Below, in pieces: positions 1-43,020 of a DNA stretch of 64,000 nucleotides. Location: contig NC_059301.1 of the NCBI RefSeq assembly GCF_017591435.1, positions 33,963,486 to 34,027,485 of the forward strand. The letters are read 5' to 3'. How positions within the stretch are numbered: the stretch's first letter is position 1; each line of letters starts with the position of its first letter. Source of the stretch: Portunus trituberculatus (taxonomy: Eukaryota > Arthropoda > Malacostraca > Decapoda > Portunidae). The notes beneath the pieces are model-generated. The model searched no databases. It was not told where the DNA came from and was given only the letters and a program-made list of their open reading frames with translations. The position numbers were made by a program, and so were the translations under genes.

Positions 1-770
1 CTCATGTGTTCCCCCACCCCCTTTTTTTTTTTTTTTTAGCGAAATCATGCATTAAATTGAATAAAAAAACAGTTATTCTGTTTTCCTGGAAGTAATGAGA
101 GATATGGCAATGTCGCATGGATTATCGGCCTTACCCTGTGGGTCAGTACAGTTTAGTTCTATTATAGCCTAGTAATGCCCTACCCTGGTTGGCGCGCTAC
201 TCTCCAAGGATATTTTATGGAGGGCTTATGTGCTACCCACACAATTCCTGATTTGTTGAGACCAGATATGTTTATTCTCAACCACTGTTAGCGGACTTCA
301 ACGTACCTTGGTTATAGTTCAAAACACATGCCTAGTTCTCTCTGGTGTGCAAAGAACAGTGGAAAGGTACTAGCAGAAAAATTTGAACTTTGCCTCGTCA
401 TTTCCACTCTGTTTTATATGTTATGGGACTTAACATGGGACATAATGCACAGACCTTCATTGCACACAGACCCTCCAGTACTCTGGATACATATAGACAG
501 ATGGTATGAAATCAAGAAGGTACCTCCTCGTGAAATAGGTGAACTGTGGTGGAAGATGCATGTGTTGAAAAGGGATAAGAGGAAAGTAAGAAAATCATAA
601 CATGCATTGGTGAAATAAGAGATTTTGTCAACCATGAGAGGTAGCTACCCTTGCAGCAGAACTATATCACATAGTGCAGTCAACCTCGGGAAGGGGACTC
701 CAACAGCTTTATTTAGTGGCTTGCCTAGGGTAAATTTACAGTGAAAATCAAATAAGGATGCTGTTTCATC
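1..770. other. Unrecognised non-coding sequence
   Basis: Apart from a T run at 24-38, nothing here is recognised. Small open frames (for example 328-600) lack codon structure or family motifs. The part at about 93-170 resembles 34545-34633, which suggests an old dispersed repeat. Confidence 0.5.
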
Positions 771-778
771 CTCTAAGG

Positions 779-1086
779 CAGGGGTTCTCAACCTGGGGTT
801 TGCAAACCCACAGGGGTTCACAAGATTTCCAGAGGTACGTAGATGGCTGATCTAATAATATCCTTTGCAGTACCACTGCATATTGAGTTAGTGTCAGTCA
901 CTAAATTAACATTCCAGGGGTACTTAGATGGCTTATTGATAATATTCTTTGCAGTACCATTGTATATTTATTTAGTGTCAGTCACTAAATTAACATTCTG
1001 TTTGATGTCAGATTACTGAGGGTGTGGATAGATGGTCTTTTAACTCAGGGTGTTCTTAACGAGAGAAATGTTGAGAACCTCCCCTG
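779..1086. mobile_element. hAT-type MITE with 8-bp target duplication
   Basis: The ends are caggggttctcaacc and, inverted, caggggaggttctcaac. The element is flanked by an exact 8-bp direct repeat ctctaagg at 771-778 and 1087-1094, as expected for hAT transposition. Inside, a unit of about 85 bp is tandemly duplicated (829-913 and 914-998), each copy containing gtgtcagtcactaaattaac. It has no coding capacity, so it would be moved in trans. Confidence 0.88.
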
Positions 1087-1094
1087 CTCTAAGG

Positions 1095-4000
1095 TAAAAT
1101 TAGGGCATGATGATGTCTTAGCCATCCCCTTGAGAGAATTTTCAGGAAATAATTTTGGTGCTACTTTGGCTTGCTTTCTACATAGAAAAAAATATCTGCA
1201 CCACAAGTTTTATTCTGGAATAATATTTATATAGTAAAGAATTACTTTTAATGCTAAATGCAAAAATACAATTTTTAATCAAAATGTAATTAACATAAGA
1301 AAATGTTATTTAAGCTAAATACTAAAAATGCTATTTATACTAAAAGATGTTAAATAAAAGTCTGGAGCTTCTTTTCACATCATAATATCTACATAGTAAA
1401 ATATATTGTAATACAATAAAAACATGAAGGAAATGTAATTAAGATATTAAAAGATACTCTTAATAATATTCTAGCAATAAACGGTGAGTTTTTTTTTCAT
1501 CATCTGCCAACAGAAGTAGTCTTGGTGTGATTGAAATATTCTTTGATTGCAGGCCCTCATTTTTTCAATATAGTAATCTTGGCTTCAAGCCAGAATCTTT
1601 CAATTCCCTGTGTAGCTATGTGCTCTGATGTTAGAGTTAATGTTATATTGCAGATGATTTATGGGAAGATTACAATAATCAAGTTTGTTTGAATTACAGT
1701 AAGCTAGCTAATCTTCAGAATCTATGAATAATTGGTTAAATGTCTCACAGTCTCCTCTTTGAACATGAAAAATTGACAATGTGAACTTTTCTTCAAACCA
1801 AAGACTCAAGGACCATCAGTATGTCTTTCATGGTCACAGTTATTGTCTTCTACAGCTTTGCTGTCTGTTGAATTTGCAACATGCAATGTCTCTTGTGTTT
1901 TCACCGTACTGCAAAGCGTGCTTCAATAATACTTGACTCATACCAAATATTCTCTTGAAACCAAGACAAGTGTTTTCCTTGTTCTCGATAAGTATAACTT
2001 TTCTTGTTGTAGATCACAATACCTATAATGAGTAGATTGCATGCCAAAGTAGATTCATGACATGTAGATAACAAGCCAAAGTAACACATAATTTCATGTT
2101 ATATACATAGAAATATTTTCAAAGTAACTCCCAAACTGTTGTGTATTATGTGCTTATATATGTTTAAAGTATTTCTCAAGTGGTTTCTTTCATTTTGCAT
2201 CAGATACCATAAAGGACATGAACCATACCTAGCTTAGCTAGTGTCCAGTACCTCCTATGATCTGCCATGGAGAAGTGAGGGTACGGCCTGCTTCACTTAG
2301 CTGTAAGTGGCTTCTGCAGGCAGAAACTGGTGGTGAAGACCAAAATTTGAATGATTTTGTGTAAAGATAAATCTATTGTTCAGTATTGAATTTGAAAGTG
2401 TGGTTGCACTTACATTATAGGCATGAAGTTGACTACACTAATATGGAGACACTAACAAGATTACATTACATATTAGTAACCATCCTACACTTGCTATTAA
2501 TCCTAGCAGTTGTCAGATGGCCTATTGTTATATCTTCAAATGGAAATGGTGAAACCCAGATAAGGTAATCACTTACAATAGTGAAACCTTTGTTGATTTT
2601 GGAATAGAGTATATCAGGAGCAAGATAAGTCACAGAGCAAACATTTGATGTCATTGCAACATAATGTAATATGAATTGAGTAAAACATCAAAATTAAAGT
2701 AAAACGTTTTGAAATCAAAGGAAGGAAACAGACAATGTCTAATTTGATTTATGGTGCCACTGATAAGAATATTATGATGCACCGCTTCTGATGTATATAC
2801 CATGCTTGTAGCATCTTCTGGAAGTGCTCTCATTGAAGTTTGACAAGTAATGATTCATTGTGTGAAAAATGAACTTCATCTTGGGGAAAAGAAAATTTGC
2901 AGGAAGTTAAATCCAGGGTTAGAGGATAGAGATTTACAATTGTACTTGTATCAATGTGAATGTCAGCTTTATATATTTCCAAAGTAATGTTAGTGGGTGT
3001 TTTGTCATTTTCAGGGTTAGCGTTCATGAAGAGGTGCCTTGACTTGCGCCATTCTTCAATGAGTCTGTTCCTCAAAAGATATGAATGCTACTCATAATTC
3101 CTTGCCTATCTCAATTGTTCCATTGTGCTGCATCGTTTCAAAGAGATTGTTGTCAGATTTCCAAATATGACACAGAATTTGATGAACGTCCTCTTTTCAA
3201 ATTTGAGATACTATGCTTTGAATGGATGTGTGCATGTGAATGTGGCCAGCACAACTAATATAATGGAGGCTCCAGTGATGATAGCATGACACCACTCAGT
3301 CTGCCTACTCATGGAAATTACTGCCTACTTGACCCTGTTTGTTGCACATGACCATGACTTATTTTGTTTGCAGTGGAAACAGTTTAGGAACATTTGATCA
3401 CTTTTTGTGAAGGTATAAGGTATCACTGGAACACTGTAAATTTGATCTGAAAGTGCAATGAATTGACCATGAAAAATGTTTGACAGGGACTGAACCTGTG
3501 GCTGAACACTTATGAAACATGAACTCAGACAACTTGTAGGTCAGACTAATGTGGTCATCAAGGTCTAAGTAAATTTTACTTGGACTTAGCCCTGACCGTC
3601 CTGTCACTATAGTAGTGGTATCTACTTTATTATTGTACTATTATCATAATTCTGAAAATTCTGAAAGGGCTTCATGCATCATTTGTTCATGTTGATCCTG
3701 ATTTTGTCTAATGATTCTTTACCAGACTTCACATTCTTTTGTACTATCTAGAAGTCTTTGTGTATTGCTTCAGCAACATTTTAAGGGGATTACATCTATG
3801 GTCTGAAAGACTACCATATTCATAAACCAACTGAATTTTGTACACAAAAGGAGCTCAATTGGAAAAATCTTACATCATTTGTGTGTTATCAAATCAACTA
3901 TTGAAATATTGAAAATATTTTTAGTCACCATCATCAAGCAAAGAGCAAGAAATATGGCAGAACGAGCTAAGAACTTTGCACATTGTCTCAGTTTTTGGAT

Positions 4001-6160
4001 GTATCATCACTTAGGGACGAATACTAATTTTGTCTTCTCACTATGACCTTACTTTATCCATTCAAGTTATTCAGTGAACCTACCAGTATATAAATCCACA
4101 TACTGGTGTCAGATCTTAATGGGACACTGGTGAAGATTGTATGTTGACATTGTCTCTTTCTCTACATCTTCACTGAGTTGCCTTTTGTCTGTGTACACCC
4201 TGTCTTCCAATGTCTTCCATGAGTTCCCACTTCCTTCTTTGGAAATTTGGCCTGTGCTTTCGCACCTTGATTTTTCTTTCCTGGTATGTTTGTGCAATCA
4301 GCTACAACACATGTATAGACTGATGAGTTACAATAACACTACAAACTCATATCTCCCACCTTAGATTTGTTGGATGTTTTGGAGAAGTTGGTGTGTCTGA
4401 TATTGGCCAGTCCTTTCATGTCAGTATGGTTTTAGCTGTCATGATATCCTGTGAACACAATTAATACTTATTCAATTATTTTGGGGATTTGCCAGATAAA
4501 ATTTTAGTCCCTGTAGAAGCCAGAGGAAAATATTTCAAACTGAATGTGTAATGGGAGATTATAAATAAGTGGGAAAACGCTGAGAACAGTTTTAAAATGA
4601 TAATTCCCCTGAGAACTGTGGGAGTTATGACTCCGCTCTACATTAAAACAGCCAGTGATCACTGGCAACTCACGCCATTGCAAAATCTCCAGTTTTGTTT
4701 AAGATTTCTTTACCTAGTTAGTTTACATTTCCAACATTCAAAATCCATTTGTCTACTTCTTCCATGTACCTTCATTTGCATTATGTTCATTATGAATATT
4801 TACTACTTTATTGTGACCTGTTATATTTGCGGCAAGTTTAAGTATTAGCTGTAAAAGTAGTGAACAAATTCTGTGCAAACTGGAGAGTGAGTAATGGAGA
4901 CTTATATTGGTGTATCAAGCTGTGCAGTACTGTATCTCAATTCTCAAATTGTAGCTTTGGGATCATTTAGATATTCCAGTTTGTATTAATCTGTGCTGTG
5001 CTAGCTATTTTGACCTTGGATCTGTCCATAGTGCCAGTTATTTCTTATTACTTCCTGTTTGTTTAAGTCCTAAATAATTCCAAAATAGAAGGAAACAATT
5101 AAAAAGTGTTTAAGCAGAATAATTTTTTTTATCACCTTATAGGCTGTGCCATTGCCATACACTTCCCTCATAATGAATAGAGGTTTGATGTTTTTATTGG
5201 TTTGTGAGCACAATTAGTGTTGATGAATAATTTGTTTCTTCAGTATGGGTTTGTGTGTTATTCCTAGCACACCAATAATATCCGCATAGTTGCTAGGCTA
5301 CTTCAGTAAACAAAAGAAGTGATGTTTTTCATCACACCATCAATACTTATAGGATTGGTAGACTTCATACATGGGAAGTGAGAGGTGACAGTGTATTTGT
5401 CAGCTGCATAGACTAGAATCACTTGATCATATAATTTTCTTTAGTTTTATTGTTTTAACCTCTATTTCTGCAAAAAAAAACTAATTATTTGTTAAGACTG
5501 CTATTGTACAAACAGTGATATGTACACATCTTGTGCCCAATGCAGGAAAATAATGCATTTGCTGTGATGGTGCGACCTGGTATACATGCAGTGGACAGTA
5601 TTTGTTATTAAGTTTCATGAAGGGATAAATACTGTTGAATTTTTTAAGGTTTTTACATAGTTGCTGGTATGCAAGGTGACATGTGTATGCATGTATGATA
5701 TTGGCACAGTGAAATTAATTGATGACACTATCATACCAAACATCATCATGGGTAAGGTGAAATCCTTCTTTCTACTTATATTCATCATGTTCTTTCCTTT
5801 ATGAAGCATTTGGCAACTGGCACAATGCTCTTCCTCAAGCAATGCAAACCAATAGATTGTCAATGGAAAATCATTTTATACCTGAAATTGAAAAGTAAGG
5901 CAAATGGTGCAATCAGAACTGAGTTATCACTTGTTTTGCCTTGGAAAGAATTTCTAGATCAACTCTTTGTAATGGTTTGCCTCAAAAATAAAGGAGAGAG
6001 ATTTTTATGGGCAGCATAATAGTTTTGGGTTTATTACCTGTTCCTGAAATTCATCTTAGAAATAAGGCAACCTTCCTACCAGTGGACATATGAATTGTCT
6101 TCAGTCCTGTTGTGATAATTCAGGAGTCAGGGAAGCAGATATAGCAGATCTGCCAATTAT

Positions 6161-6163
<3 letters not shown>
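1095..6163. other. Unrecognised sequence of about 5 kb
   Basis: This stretch is AT-rich and interrupted by stop codons in all frames. Short minus-strand frames at 3398-3607 and 2830-3075 could be pieces of an old decayed gene or transposon, but I recognise no motif. It could be intron 1 or upstream sequence of the capping protein gene. I did not find its first exon here. Confidence 0.4.

Positions 6164-6228
<65 letters not shown>
6164..6228. repeat. (TC)n microsatellite
   Basis: An uninterrupted TC dinucleotide run of about 65 bp. Confidence 0.98.
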
Positions 6229-6231
<3 letters not shown>

Positions 6232-6573
6232 AGGTCTTTCTTTTAATTTAAACACCTCTTAAAGTTCTAAAATGTTGCTCCTCCCACTAAATACTGAGTA
6301 GTTGTTGCACTCTTTCCTTGTGGTGCATCATAATTGTTAGATTAAACGAGTACCTACCAAGTATGAAGTTTGATTACAATTTCACAAACATTTAAACTGT
6401 GTCACTGAGGTATTAAATGAGATGTCCGTCATGCACGCCTCATGTCAGTCCTTCAGTAAAAAAGGTTGGAGGAAGCAGTCAAAATGACAGTAAAGAACAT
6501 TTAATTCAATGAGTTAATACTCGAAAAAGCCCATTAGTCAAGGGAAGAATTAAACATAAAGTTCCCTAAATGC

Positions 6574-8483
6574 CTAAGAGCATGTAATCCAGTAGTACAT
6601 CCAGTACCAGACATAGGTAATGACATTCCATGTGTAGCGATAGCAAAAATAAAAAAAAGTAGGTAACAATTCTAAATAATGCAACAAAGCAGATAGGAGT
6701 AAATAACAAAATTGACACCAAAGGCTCACAATGCAGATCCAGAACTTCTTAGCCTCATCATCATTAGACAAGACTGCTGTAGCAAACTGCCCATGGTCAT
6801 GCAGAGATCTTTTATAAAACTTTGCAAAAGTCGACTGTTTGGCCCAGCCGACAGTGGACAAATTAGTAGAGAGAGGCAACTTCAAAGCTGCCTTACCGGA
6901 CAAGACTGACCTGTTAGAGTGTGGGGAAAAAATGGAAAGGTCAATGCCAACGGCAACCATCACATCCCTAGCCCATTGTCTCAATGTGACCTGAGCGATC
7001 ATACGGAAAGGGGGTCTTGTGGTCAAGAAAAAGAAGTAACTGCTCCCCTAATGGTGCTAGTTCTGTCTATGTACTCTCTAATAGTAGTGTGAACACATAA
7101 CAGTTTATCAACGGGATAAGGCATAAAACATAGTTTAGCCATATGAAAACCTGGCTGAGAGGTTTTCAGTTCGTCGCCTATCTTGAAGGAAACTTTGGAA
7201 TTTGAAATTATCATGTTCCTAATGTCTAATGAATATAACATCTGGCCATATTGCCCAGAGAGTAACAATATTAATACTGTAAGTTTCCTAGACAATTGAA
7301 TATTTGGCAAATTAGAGTTAGGTCCCATAGATTTTATATAAGTGAGTAAAACGTCAGGATCCCGATAGTATGACCATATGACAGTGGGAAAGGGGAGGTC
7401 TCTCCTGGAAGACTGACGAGGAACTGAGTAACTAGTGCAGTGGTTCTTAACCTGGGGTACCTGTACCCCCAAGGGGTACGAAAGCTTAAACCTAGGGGTA
7501 CGAGACATGGTAGGCAGTGCAATGGTACCGTATATTTACCATGAGAAAGCAAAACATATATTTTCCTAATTTTTCTCTTACTATAATTGTCTCAATTTTT
7601 TTAGTTAAGTTTTTAAGTTGAATCCCACTAATTGACACTTCATTTGAAAAAAAAGTGCCTTTGTTCAGTAATTAAAAAATCTAATAATTTCTCAGCAAGG
7701 TTTTTATCACTAATCCTTTTTATATGTTTGTATAATATTTATATCAAGGGGTACGGGCACTAAAAAAAGTTAAGAACCACTGAACTAGTGGGTGCTGTCC
7801 CACAGGCCTGTCATCAATCTGATTCATTGCTGAATTGCAGAACGCATGGAGTTAATAGAACTATGACTACGTCCCTTCCCATTCCTAAACTCTTGCAAGA
7901 AGTAGGCCAAAAGGAAAGCTACAGGTAGCTGAAATGGATCAGTTTCCCTGCTAAGGCCAAAAGACACCTCGCTGCCAATATATGACCCATATTGTAATAA
8001 AATTCCCTTTCTCCATGATCCAAGGAGAAATTGGGCAACTTCTGATGAAAGTCCTTGGTTTTTAAAGGATCTGATAATAACATTGCAACCAGTATCAGCT
8101 TGTGAGCCTGTGGGTGTGTGCAAGAGGGGTTTTATGGCAGAGTCAAGCAGTGCCAAGGAAGGAGAAGGGGAGGTTGAGCCAGTAGGCAGAGAGCCATCAG
8201 AAACCACACCTGAGTCAGCCACAGTGGTAGAACTGCAAGTAGGGTGGCATGGGATTCCTGTAATTTCTTCAGGACCCTGGAGATCATGGTGAAGGGGGAA
8301 AAGCATATAAACTCTTGTTGGACCAGTCAAGGGTGAAGGCATTAATATATGCTGCAGCAGGGTCTGGCTTCCAAGACACATATGTAGCCACTTGAACATT
8401 GATCCTGGAATCAAGTAAGTCAATTTCTGGTGTAAAAGAAGACCTGACATAGTTTCCTGAAGAGATGGGACTGCAACATCCAT
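6574..8483 (-). pseudogene. Tyrosine recombinase of the DIRS element, split by a hAT insertion
   Basis: The N-terminal core-binding part is at 8483-7824 (GLSSEVAQFLLGSWRKG, ending SSINSMRSAIQQ). The catalytic part resumes left of the hAT insertion at 7429-6574: LSRKLTVLILLLSGQYGQML (the catalytic Arg of the first box appears changed, GQYGQ), then TLRQWARD, the HSNR box (HxxR) and WAKQSTFAKFYKR with the candidate nucleophile Tyr. Family knowledge: R-H-R-Y residues catalyse strand exchange at insertion. The insertion and a frameshift near 7025 inactivate it. Confidence 0.75.
7438..7782. mobile_element. hAT-type MITE inserted in the DIRS recombinase
   Basis: The terminal inverted repeat is cagtggttcttaac, seen at 7438 and inverted at 7782. 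An exact 8-bp target duplication aactagtg lies at 7430-7437 and 7783-7790. The 345-bp body has no coding capacity. It interrupts the recombinase frame, so it is younger than the DIRS element. Confidence 0.94.
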
Positions 8484-8581
8484 TTGGTATCCACATTATG
8501 CACTCTAGATTCTCTATCAGCTTCTACATTACGCAGTCCCTCAACATACTTTGCCGATAGAATAATACCCCTTAACTCAGC

Positions 8582-8956
8582 TCAAGAGAATATCTTGCCT
8601 GTTACGGTATTAAGATTAAGTTTCATGCTCCCGCAACAGTTCATGCAAGCGATGGCAGTGGAGTTGTCAGAGCAAAGACGAATATTCTTGCAAAGGGATT
8701 GTAGGCCAAAGAAGATGGCCTTCAACTCTAGACAATTAATATGGCCTAATTCTTTAAGAGCCCAGTGGCCCCCTTTCTTAGAATGTCCAACAGATGCACT
8801 CCAACCTGTCAGGCAAGCATCAGAATACAACTCAAAGTGAGGAGGGGATAGACACAGAGACCTCGTCTGAAAATCTATGTTCTTAACGTACCAATTGATG
8901 AGACAACAAAGGTAAGTCCAAAGTAACCTTAGAAAAATACTTACCAAAGTTAGCAC
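8582..8956 (-). pseudogene. DIRS-like RNase H domain
   Basis: The translation shows FELYSDACLTGWSASVG, then GGHWALKELGHINCLELKAI and IRLCSDNSTAIACMN. These are the three acidic RNase H blocks (SDA, E in LELKA, SDNST) in the form typical of DIRS and related elements. It follows the RT directly, as expected. Confidence 0.82.
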
Positions 8957-8959
8957 CAG

Positions 8960-9831
8960 TTACCTGTTCCGAATTATCTCAAGATTCTTGTATCTGAGGG
9001 GAGCAAGTTCTACCGCAGGCTCAGCAGCCATGGCCAAACCAATGAAAGAAGCCAAGTCATGTAAAGTAATGTCTCCCTGTAACAACTGTAAACCTTGCCC
9101 TTTGATACATTTCTTTCTATGATGGGCTAGAGTGGCAGTCATGTCAACTGAATTCAACACAACCCCAAGAAATTCCACCTCTTGGGTAGATTCCATGTTA
9201 GAAGTTGCAATAAAAATACAATCATCAATATAACACACCACAGTAATACTAAGTTTATGTAAGTGTGAGAGATCTGGTTTTAATAGCCGGGTAAAAATCC
9301 GTGGTGGAGACGTTAAACCTTGTTTTAATAACTGGGTAAAAATCCGTGGTGGAGACGTTAAACCTTGTGGCAGGCAGGTAAATTGAAAAGGTTGATCTCT
9401 AAAAAAAATCTAAGCCATTTCTTATCTTCTGGCCTCACATAAACTGAAAAATAAGTATTCTTAAAATCACAGGTAGCAAAAAAGCAGTCAGGTTGAATTA
9501 GCTGGACAACCTCCTTAAGGGAATCCATTTTAAAGTGAACATGTGGAATATATTCATTTAGTTCTTAAAGGTTCAAAATGACTCTAGCTATTCCATCTTT
9601 CTTTATAACGGGAAAAATATTGGAAAAGTAATCTTGACCGACAATTGATTCATAGCCTTCAACCTCTTCACGGTCAATAAACTCCAGCATGGCATTGTCT
9701 AGGACAGAGCGATCAGTTACAGAAAGGTCAAGAGGTCTAGGCAGTACTGTTTGGGTATGTGGAGCTGGAAACTCAATGACCTCAACAGGGACATTATCAT
9801 GGATCCACTTATCTGTAGATAGGCCTGCCAT
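8960..9831 (-). pseudogene. DIRS-like reverse transcriptase, frameshifted
   Basis: Fingers region: DYFSNIFPVIKKDGIARVIL (9831-9565). A frameshift follows near 9565. The next region reads VHFKMDSLKEVVQLIQPDC, then the primer-grip region GLTSPPRIFTRLLKP, which occurs twice because of a 45-bp duplication. The palm catalytic motif is YIDD (near 9226-9237) with the following FLGVVLN. Family knowledge: YxDD is the metal-binding catalytic site. The frameshifts and extra insert make it inactive. Confidence 0.82.
9278..9367 (-). repeat. 45-bp in-frame tandem duplication within the RT domain
   Basis: Two copies lie at 9278-9322 and 9323-9367 and differ at only a few positions (atagccggg versus ataactggg). 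Forty-five bases equal 15 codons, so the RT frame is kept but the motif PPRIFT is doubled. Confidence 0.93.
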
Positions 9832-9870
9832 AACTGTCTGACAGCAAAAATTTCACCACTGACAAAATTG

Positions 9871-10860
9871 TTAGGGGGTGCTTTGCAAGGAATATGGAAT
9901 GTTATTTACTGGAAGGGTACCTACTGGAGTCTTGTATGGCCGCGCCTCCTTCCCCTTGGACGGCCTCTGGCCTAAAAAAAGGCCTGGAGGAGGGCCTCGA
10001 CCATGACTGTGAAGGATGAAAAGACCACCCAGAAGTCGATCTGTAGGCGGATCAAACCTTTTTGGCCCAAACATCGTATGGGGACGAAACAAGGGTCTCC
10101 CCAGTTTCGTGGTCTTGTGAATTTCGTCACTTCTTTGTGATGTCAAAAGGGAACAGTTTGTCCCTTCCAACTGCACATTCTCATTTACAGAGTTCAGCTA
10201 GGACCAAATATTTGCATTAACGTGGATCCGAGCCACTTCCTTCTACAGTGGTTCACATAGTTGACTGCTGAGGCCAAAAGTCTAAGGCTATTATCAAGTT
10301 CTTCCAAGTAGGAGGAGACCGGCTTCTCTTTTCCTTCCCCAATATCACTGATGCACTGTGCCACAGGAACAAGTGCCTTGGAAAGCAGTCTGTTGATATG
10401 GAATGGCCGAATATCTATAAGCTTGCCACCAACAGTCATGACAGAGGTGATAGCCAAGTTAGTCACCAGAACAGACAAGTTAGGTACATTGCTGGATTGT
10501 TTTATCTTGCTACAAGTTGACTTCACACTGTCAGAGGACGGTCTGCACCTCAGACTGGCATTCAAGATGGTAGCCAGATGCTCAGAAAGGGGCTCACCTT
10601 TCTCTTCCTCTCCTTGGAAGTGACCTGACAGCTCCTCAAGTGCATGGAGGAAGTCAGCATTATCACCTCCTGGGGTCAGGGTGGGCCAGCTGGAGAACTC
10701 CAAATGAATCCAGCTCCTCTAAAGAGTCAGAACCACCCTCACGAATTTTACCTTCCTTGTCACTAGAGGAGGCTGCAGTAAGGCCACTAAAATCAGTGCT
10801 GCTCCCGACAGAGACAATGGCAATTGGTAGGTTCCTATCCAACTTAGCAATCAGGCTCAC
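9871..10860 (-). pseudogene. DIRS-like gag region
   Basis: Three overlapping frames (10860-10663, 10703-10194, 10176-9871) form one broken protein. It contains the segment HFQGEEEKGEPLSEHLATIL and a long helical part ending in NHCRRKW, then a basic Gly/Pro/Arg-rich tail (HGRGPPPGLFLGQRPSKGK). The layout of an acidic N terminus, helical core and basic tail is that of DIRS gag proteins. At least two frameshifts break it. The assignment rests on position and general resemblance. Confidence 0.6.
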
Positions 10861-11555
10861 TAAAAACTATGCTTAGATGGTCAAGTTCAGCCTCCCGGGT
10901 AGAGCTGTTAGCTGAGTGAAGGGGATTGTTTACATTATGACCTGGGCCGGCAACAAGGTGGCGAAACACAAACCACTTGTTGTTTAGCTCCGTCATCCTT
11001 CTGCCTGTCTCTCTTCCTCTTATCCTCCCCCACCGGTAGAATATTTTTTGCAGCTGGGCTGCTTGCTAGCCGAAGACAAGGAAGAACACCTCAGGGTTCA
11101 CAGAATGTTGTCCCTGTCCATTCCAAATGACCCCTGCAACCAAACCACAACTTTGGGTCACTAACAGGGTGCGAGAAACATAAACAACAATACTTGGATT
11201 GTGTTCGTTGTCACCAAAGAGTCTGAGCGTCAGAAGGGAATGGTGAAAGCATACCAGAACAACTCCTTTGAGAAGCTTGTAAAGGAGAAGGAGGTTGGGC
11301 AGACCAGAGGGAGTAGCATCTAGACTGAATGGAGGTAGGCAGTGAGCTGACGTGAGGTGTGCTTGATGGGCATCTCATTGGATTCCTCAGTGACATCAGT
11401 TTAAATTTCGTGAAGTGAAACTTAGAATTAACTCTCCATGTGTGTATACCGTATGTAAGAATAAAGATTACTTTTATATTTATTGCTCTACTTATTCTCT
11501 CCGGCTTCATGTGTATTACACAATTTTAATTCAGATTTGTTTCTTGCTTTCACAG

Positions 11556-41716
<30,161 letters not shown>

Positions 41717-43020
41717 TAGTAACTGGTGGTCCTATGGAACATTTAAAATAATTCATCTGTCTCTATGGGATGCTGTAGGGATAGTTTTAACAGTGCATTT
41801 GGTGGTCATTATTCCTACTGATTAGTATTGGTTGTTGAATACTTCAGAGTCAAATTATTGTTTTGTCCCTTAATATTATTGATATTTGGAGTTTATCAGT
41901 ATCTATGTTTTCCATTTTATCTGCTTTGTTATAGTTGATTGAACCCATCATGAGTTTTAAATAAAATGGTTTGACTTGTTTGGGTAAAGAAAAAAAACAT
42001 ATTGCTTTTGGACTTATGTGGAGTGAACCATGCCAGTTGAGCACTGTTACTGAAGCTAAAATTACATCTTGTTGAACTGTTGTGTAGGCTATCAGAAACA
42101 CACAGCAAGGGTATCCTTTCTATTGGGAGTGAAACACTGAGCTCCATGAAACGTTTAGAAAGCAAAGCCAAATGAATAAGGCAGATCTTCCTTTGGAGGA
42201 TTACTCCAATTTTTACAAATTTATATCCTTCAAAAGTTTGTGTGGTCAGTGTTCCACCTTTGATCAAGTCTTCCTGTGCTTTGTTTTTGATTGTTTACAC
42301 AAGCGATCAAGTGCAACAGGCAACAGGCTCATTTTATAGACTTTACATGAAAGTGTAGTAGAGTCTATTAGGAATGTGAGTTTCTGCTGCCAACATCATA
42401 TTTCTGAAAAGAAGCTGCATTTTGCAAGATGGTCCATGCCGTCACTACTACCCAGACGCCTGTGATACCTCGCTGAGGGGAGGTCTTAGGGACGATGTTG
42501 GTTCCTAGAGATGGCCTGCTTGCTAACTGCTTGATGGTGTTGATTATATAGTACATATTTATCTAATCATTTACACTTAATGTTTAAGAAGTGATTTTGC
42601 AAGAAGTTCCTGTTTTGCCAAGTGCATTACAGGCCAAAAATATATTATCAGGTAGCCCAATGTGAGGGCATTTCAATTGTCCTTTGCACATTATGGATGA
42701 AGCAAGGTGAGCTCTGCACAAACAAACCTAGAAAGAAAATATATTGTTGCAAATTTTTTTTCTTTTTCTTTTCTTTGGAGTGGGGCAGAACAGCAATGAG
42801 TGTTGAGGAATTCTTTGTACTTGTACCACATTCAGCAATAGTAGTTTCTCACTATTCTTTTGTCTTACAAAATGTTCCTCTCATCATATCAAAATTTATC
42901 AGTACATATTAAAATTATGATATTTTTAGTTTGGTGTAAATGAGTAAGTAAAGTCTGTGATTTTTTGTAAATAACTATCAGCATCTATGGTAAACATTTG
43001 TTTGAAATAAAGTTTCAAAT
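41717..43020 (+). other. Probable 3' UTR of the capping protein gene
   Basis: AATAAA signals occur at 41960-41965 and at 43006-43011 (tttgaaataaagtttc). Either could end the transcript. I see no transposon ends or coding potential in this stretch. Which signal is used cannot be told from sequence alone. Confidence 0.5.

Larger units (their letters stand above)
6574..10900 (-). mobile_element. DIRS-superfamily (tyrosine recombinase) retrotransposon, degraded
   Basis: On the minus strand, reading from high to low coordinates, the parts follow DIRS order: gag-like region (10860-9871), reverse transcriptase (9831-8960), RNase H (8956-8582), then a tyrosine recombinase (8483-6574). No LTRs are seen, as expected for a group that inserts through a recombinase. 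It is broken by several frameshifts, an in-frame 45-bp duplication and a 345-bp hAT insertion. The exact ends are unclear; the right end may extend to about 11180. It lies just upstream of capping protein exon 2, in antisense. Confidence 0.85.

Noticed and set aside
2830..3607. Minus-strand frames as an old conserved gene
   Set aside because: I could not match them to any family and stops are frequent. Left as unrecognised sequence.
6712..10876. Plus-strand open frames at 6712, 8083, 8484, 10351 and 10640 as host genes
   Set aside because: They mirror the minus-strand DIRS gag, RT and recombinase frames, which carry recognisable motifs.
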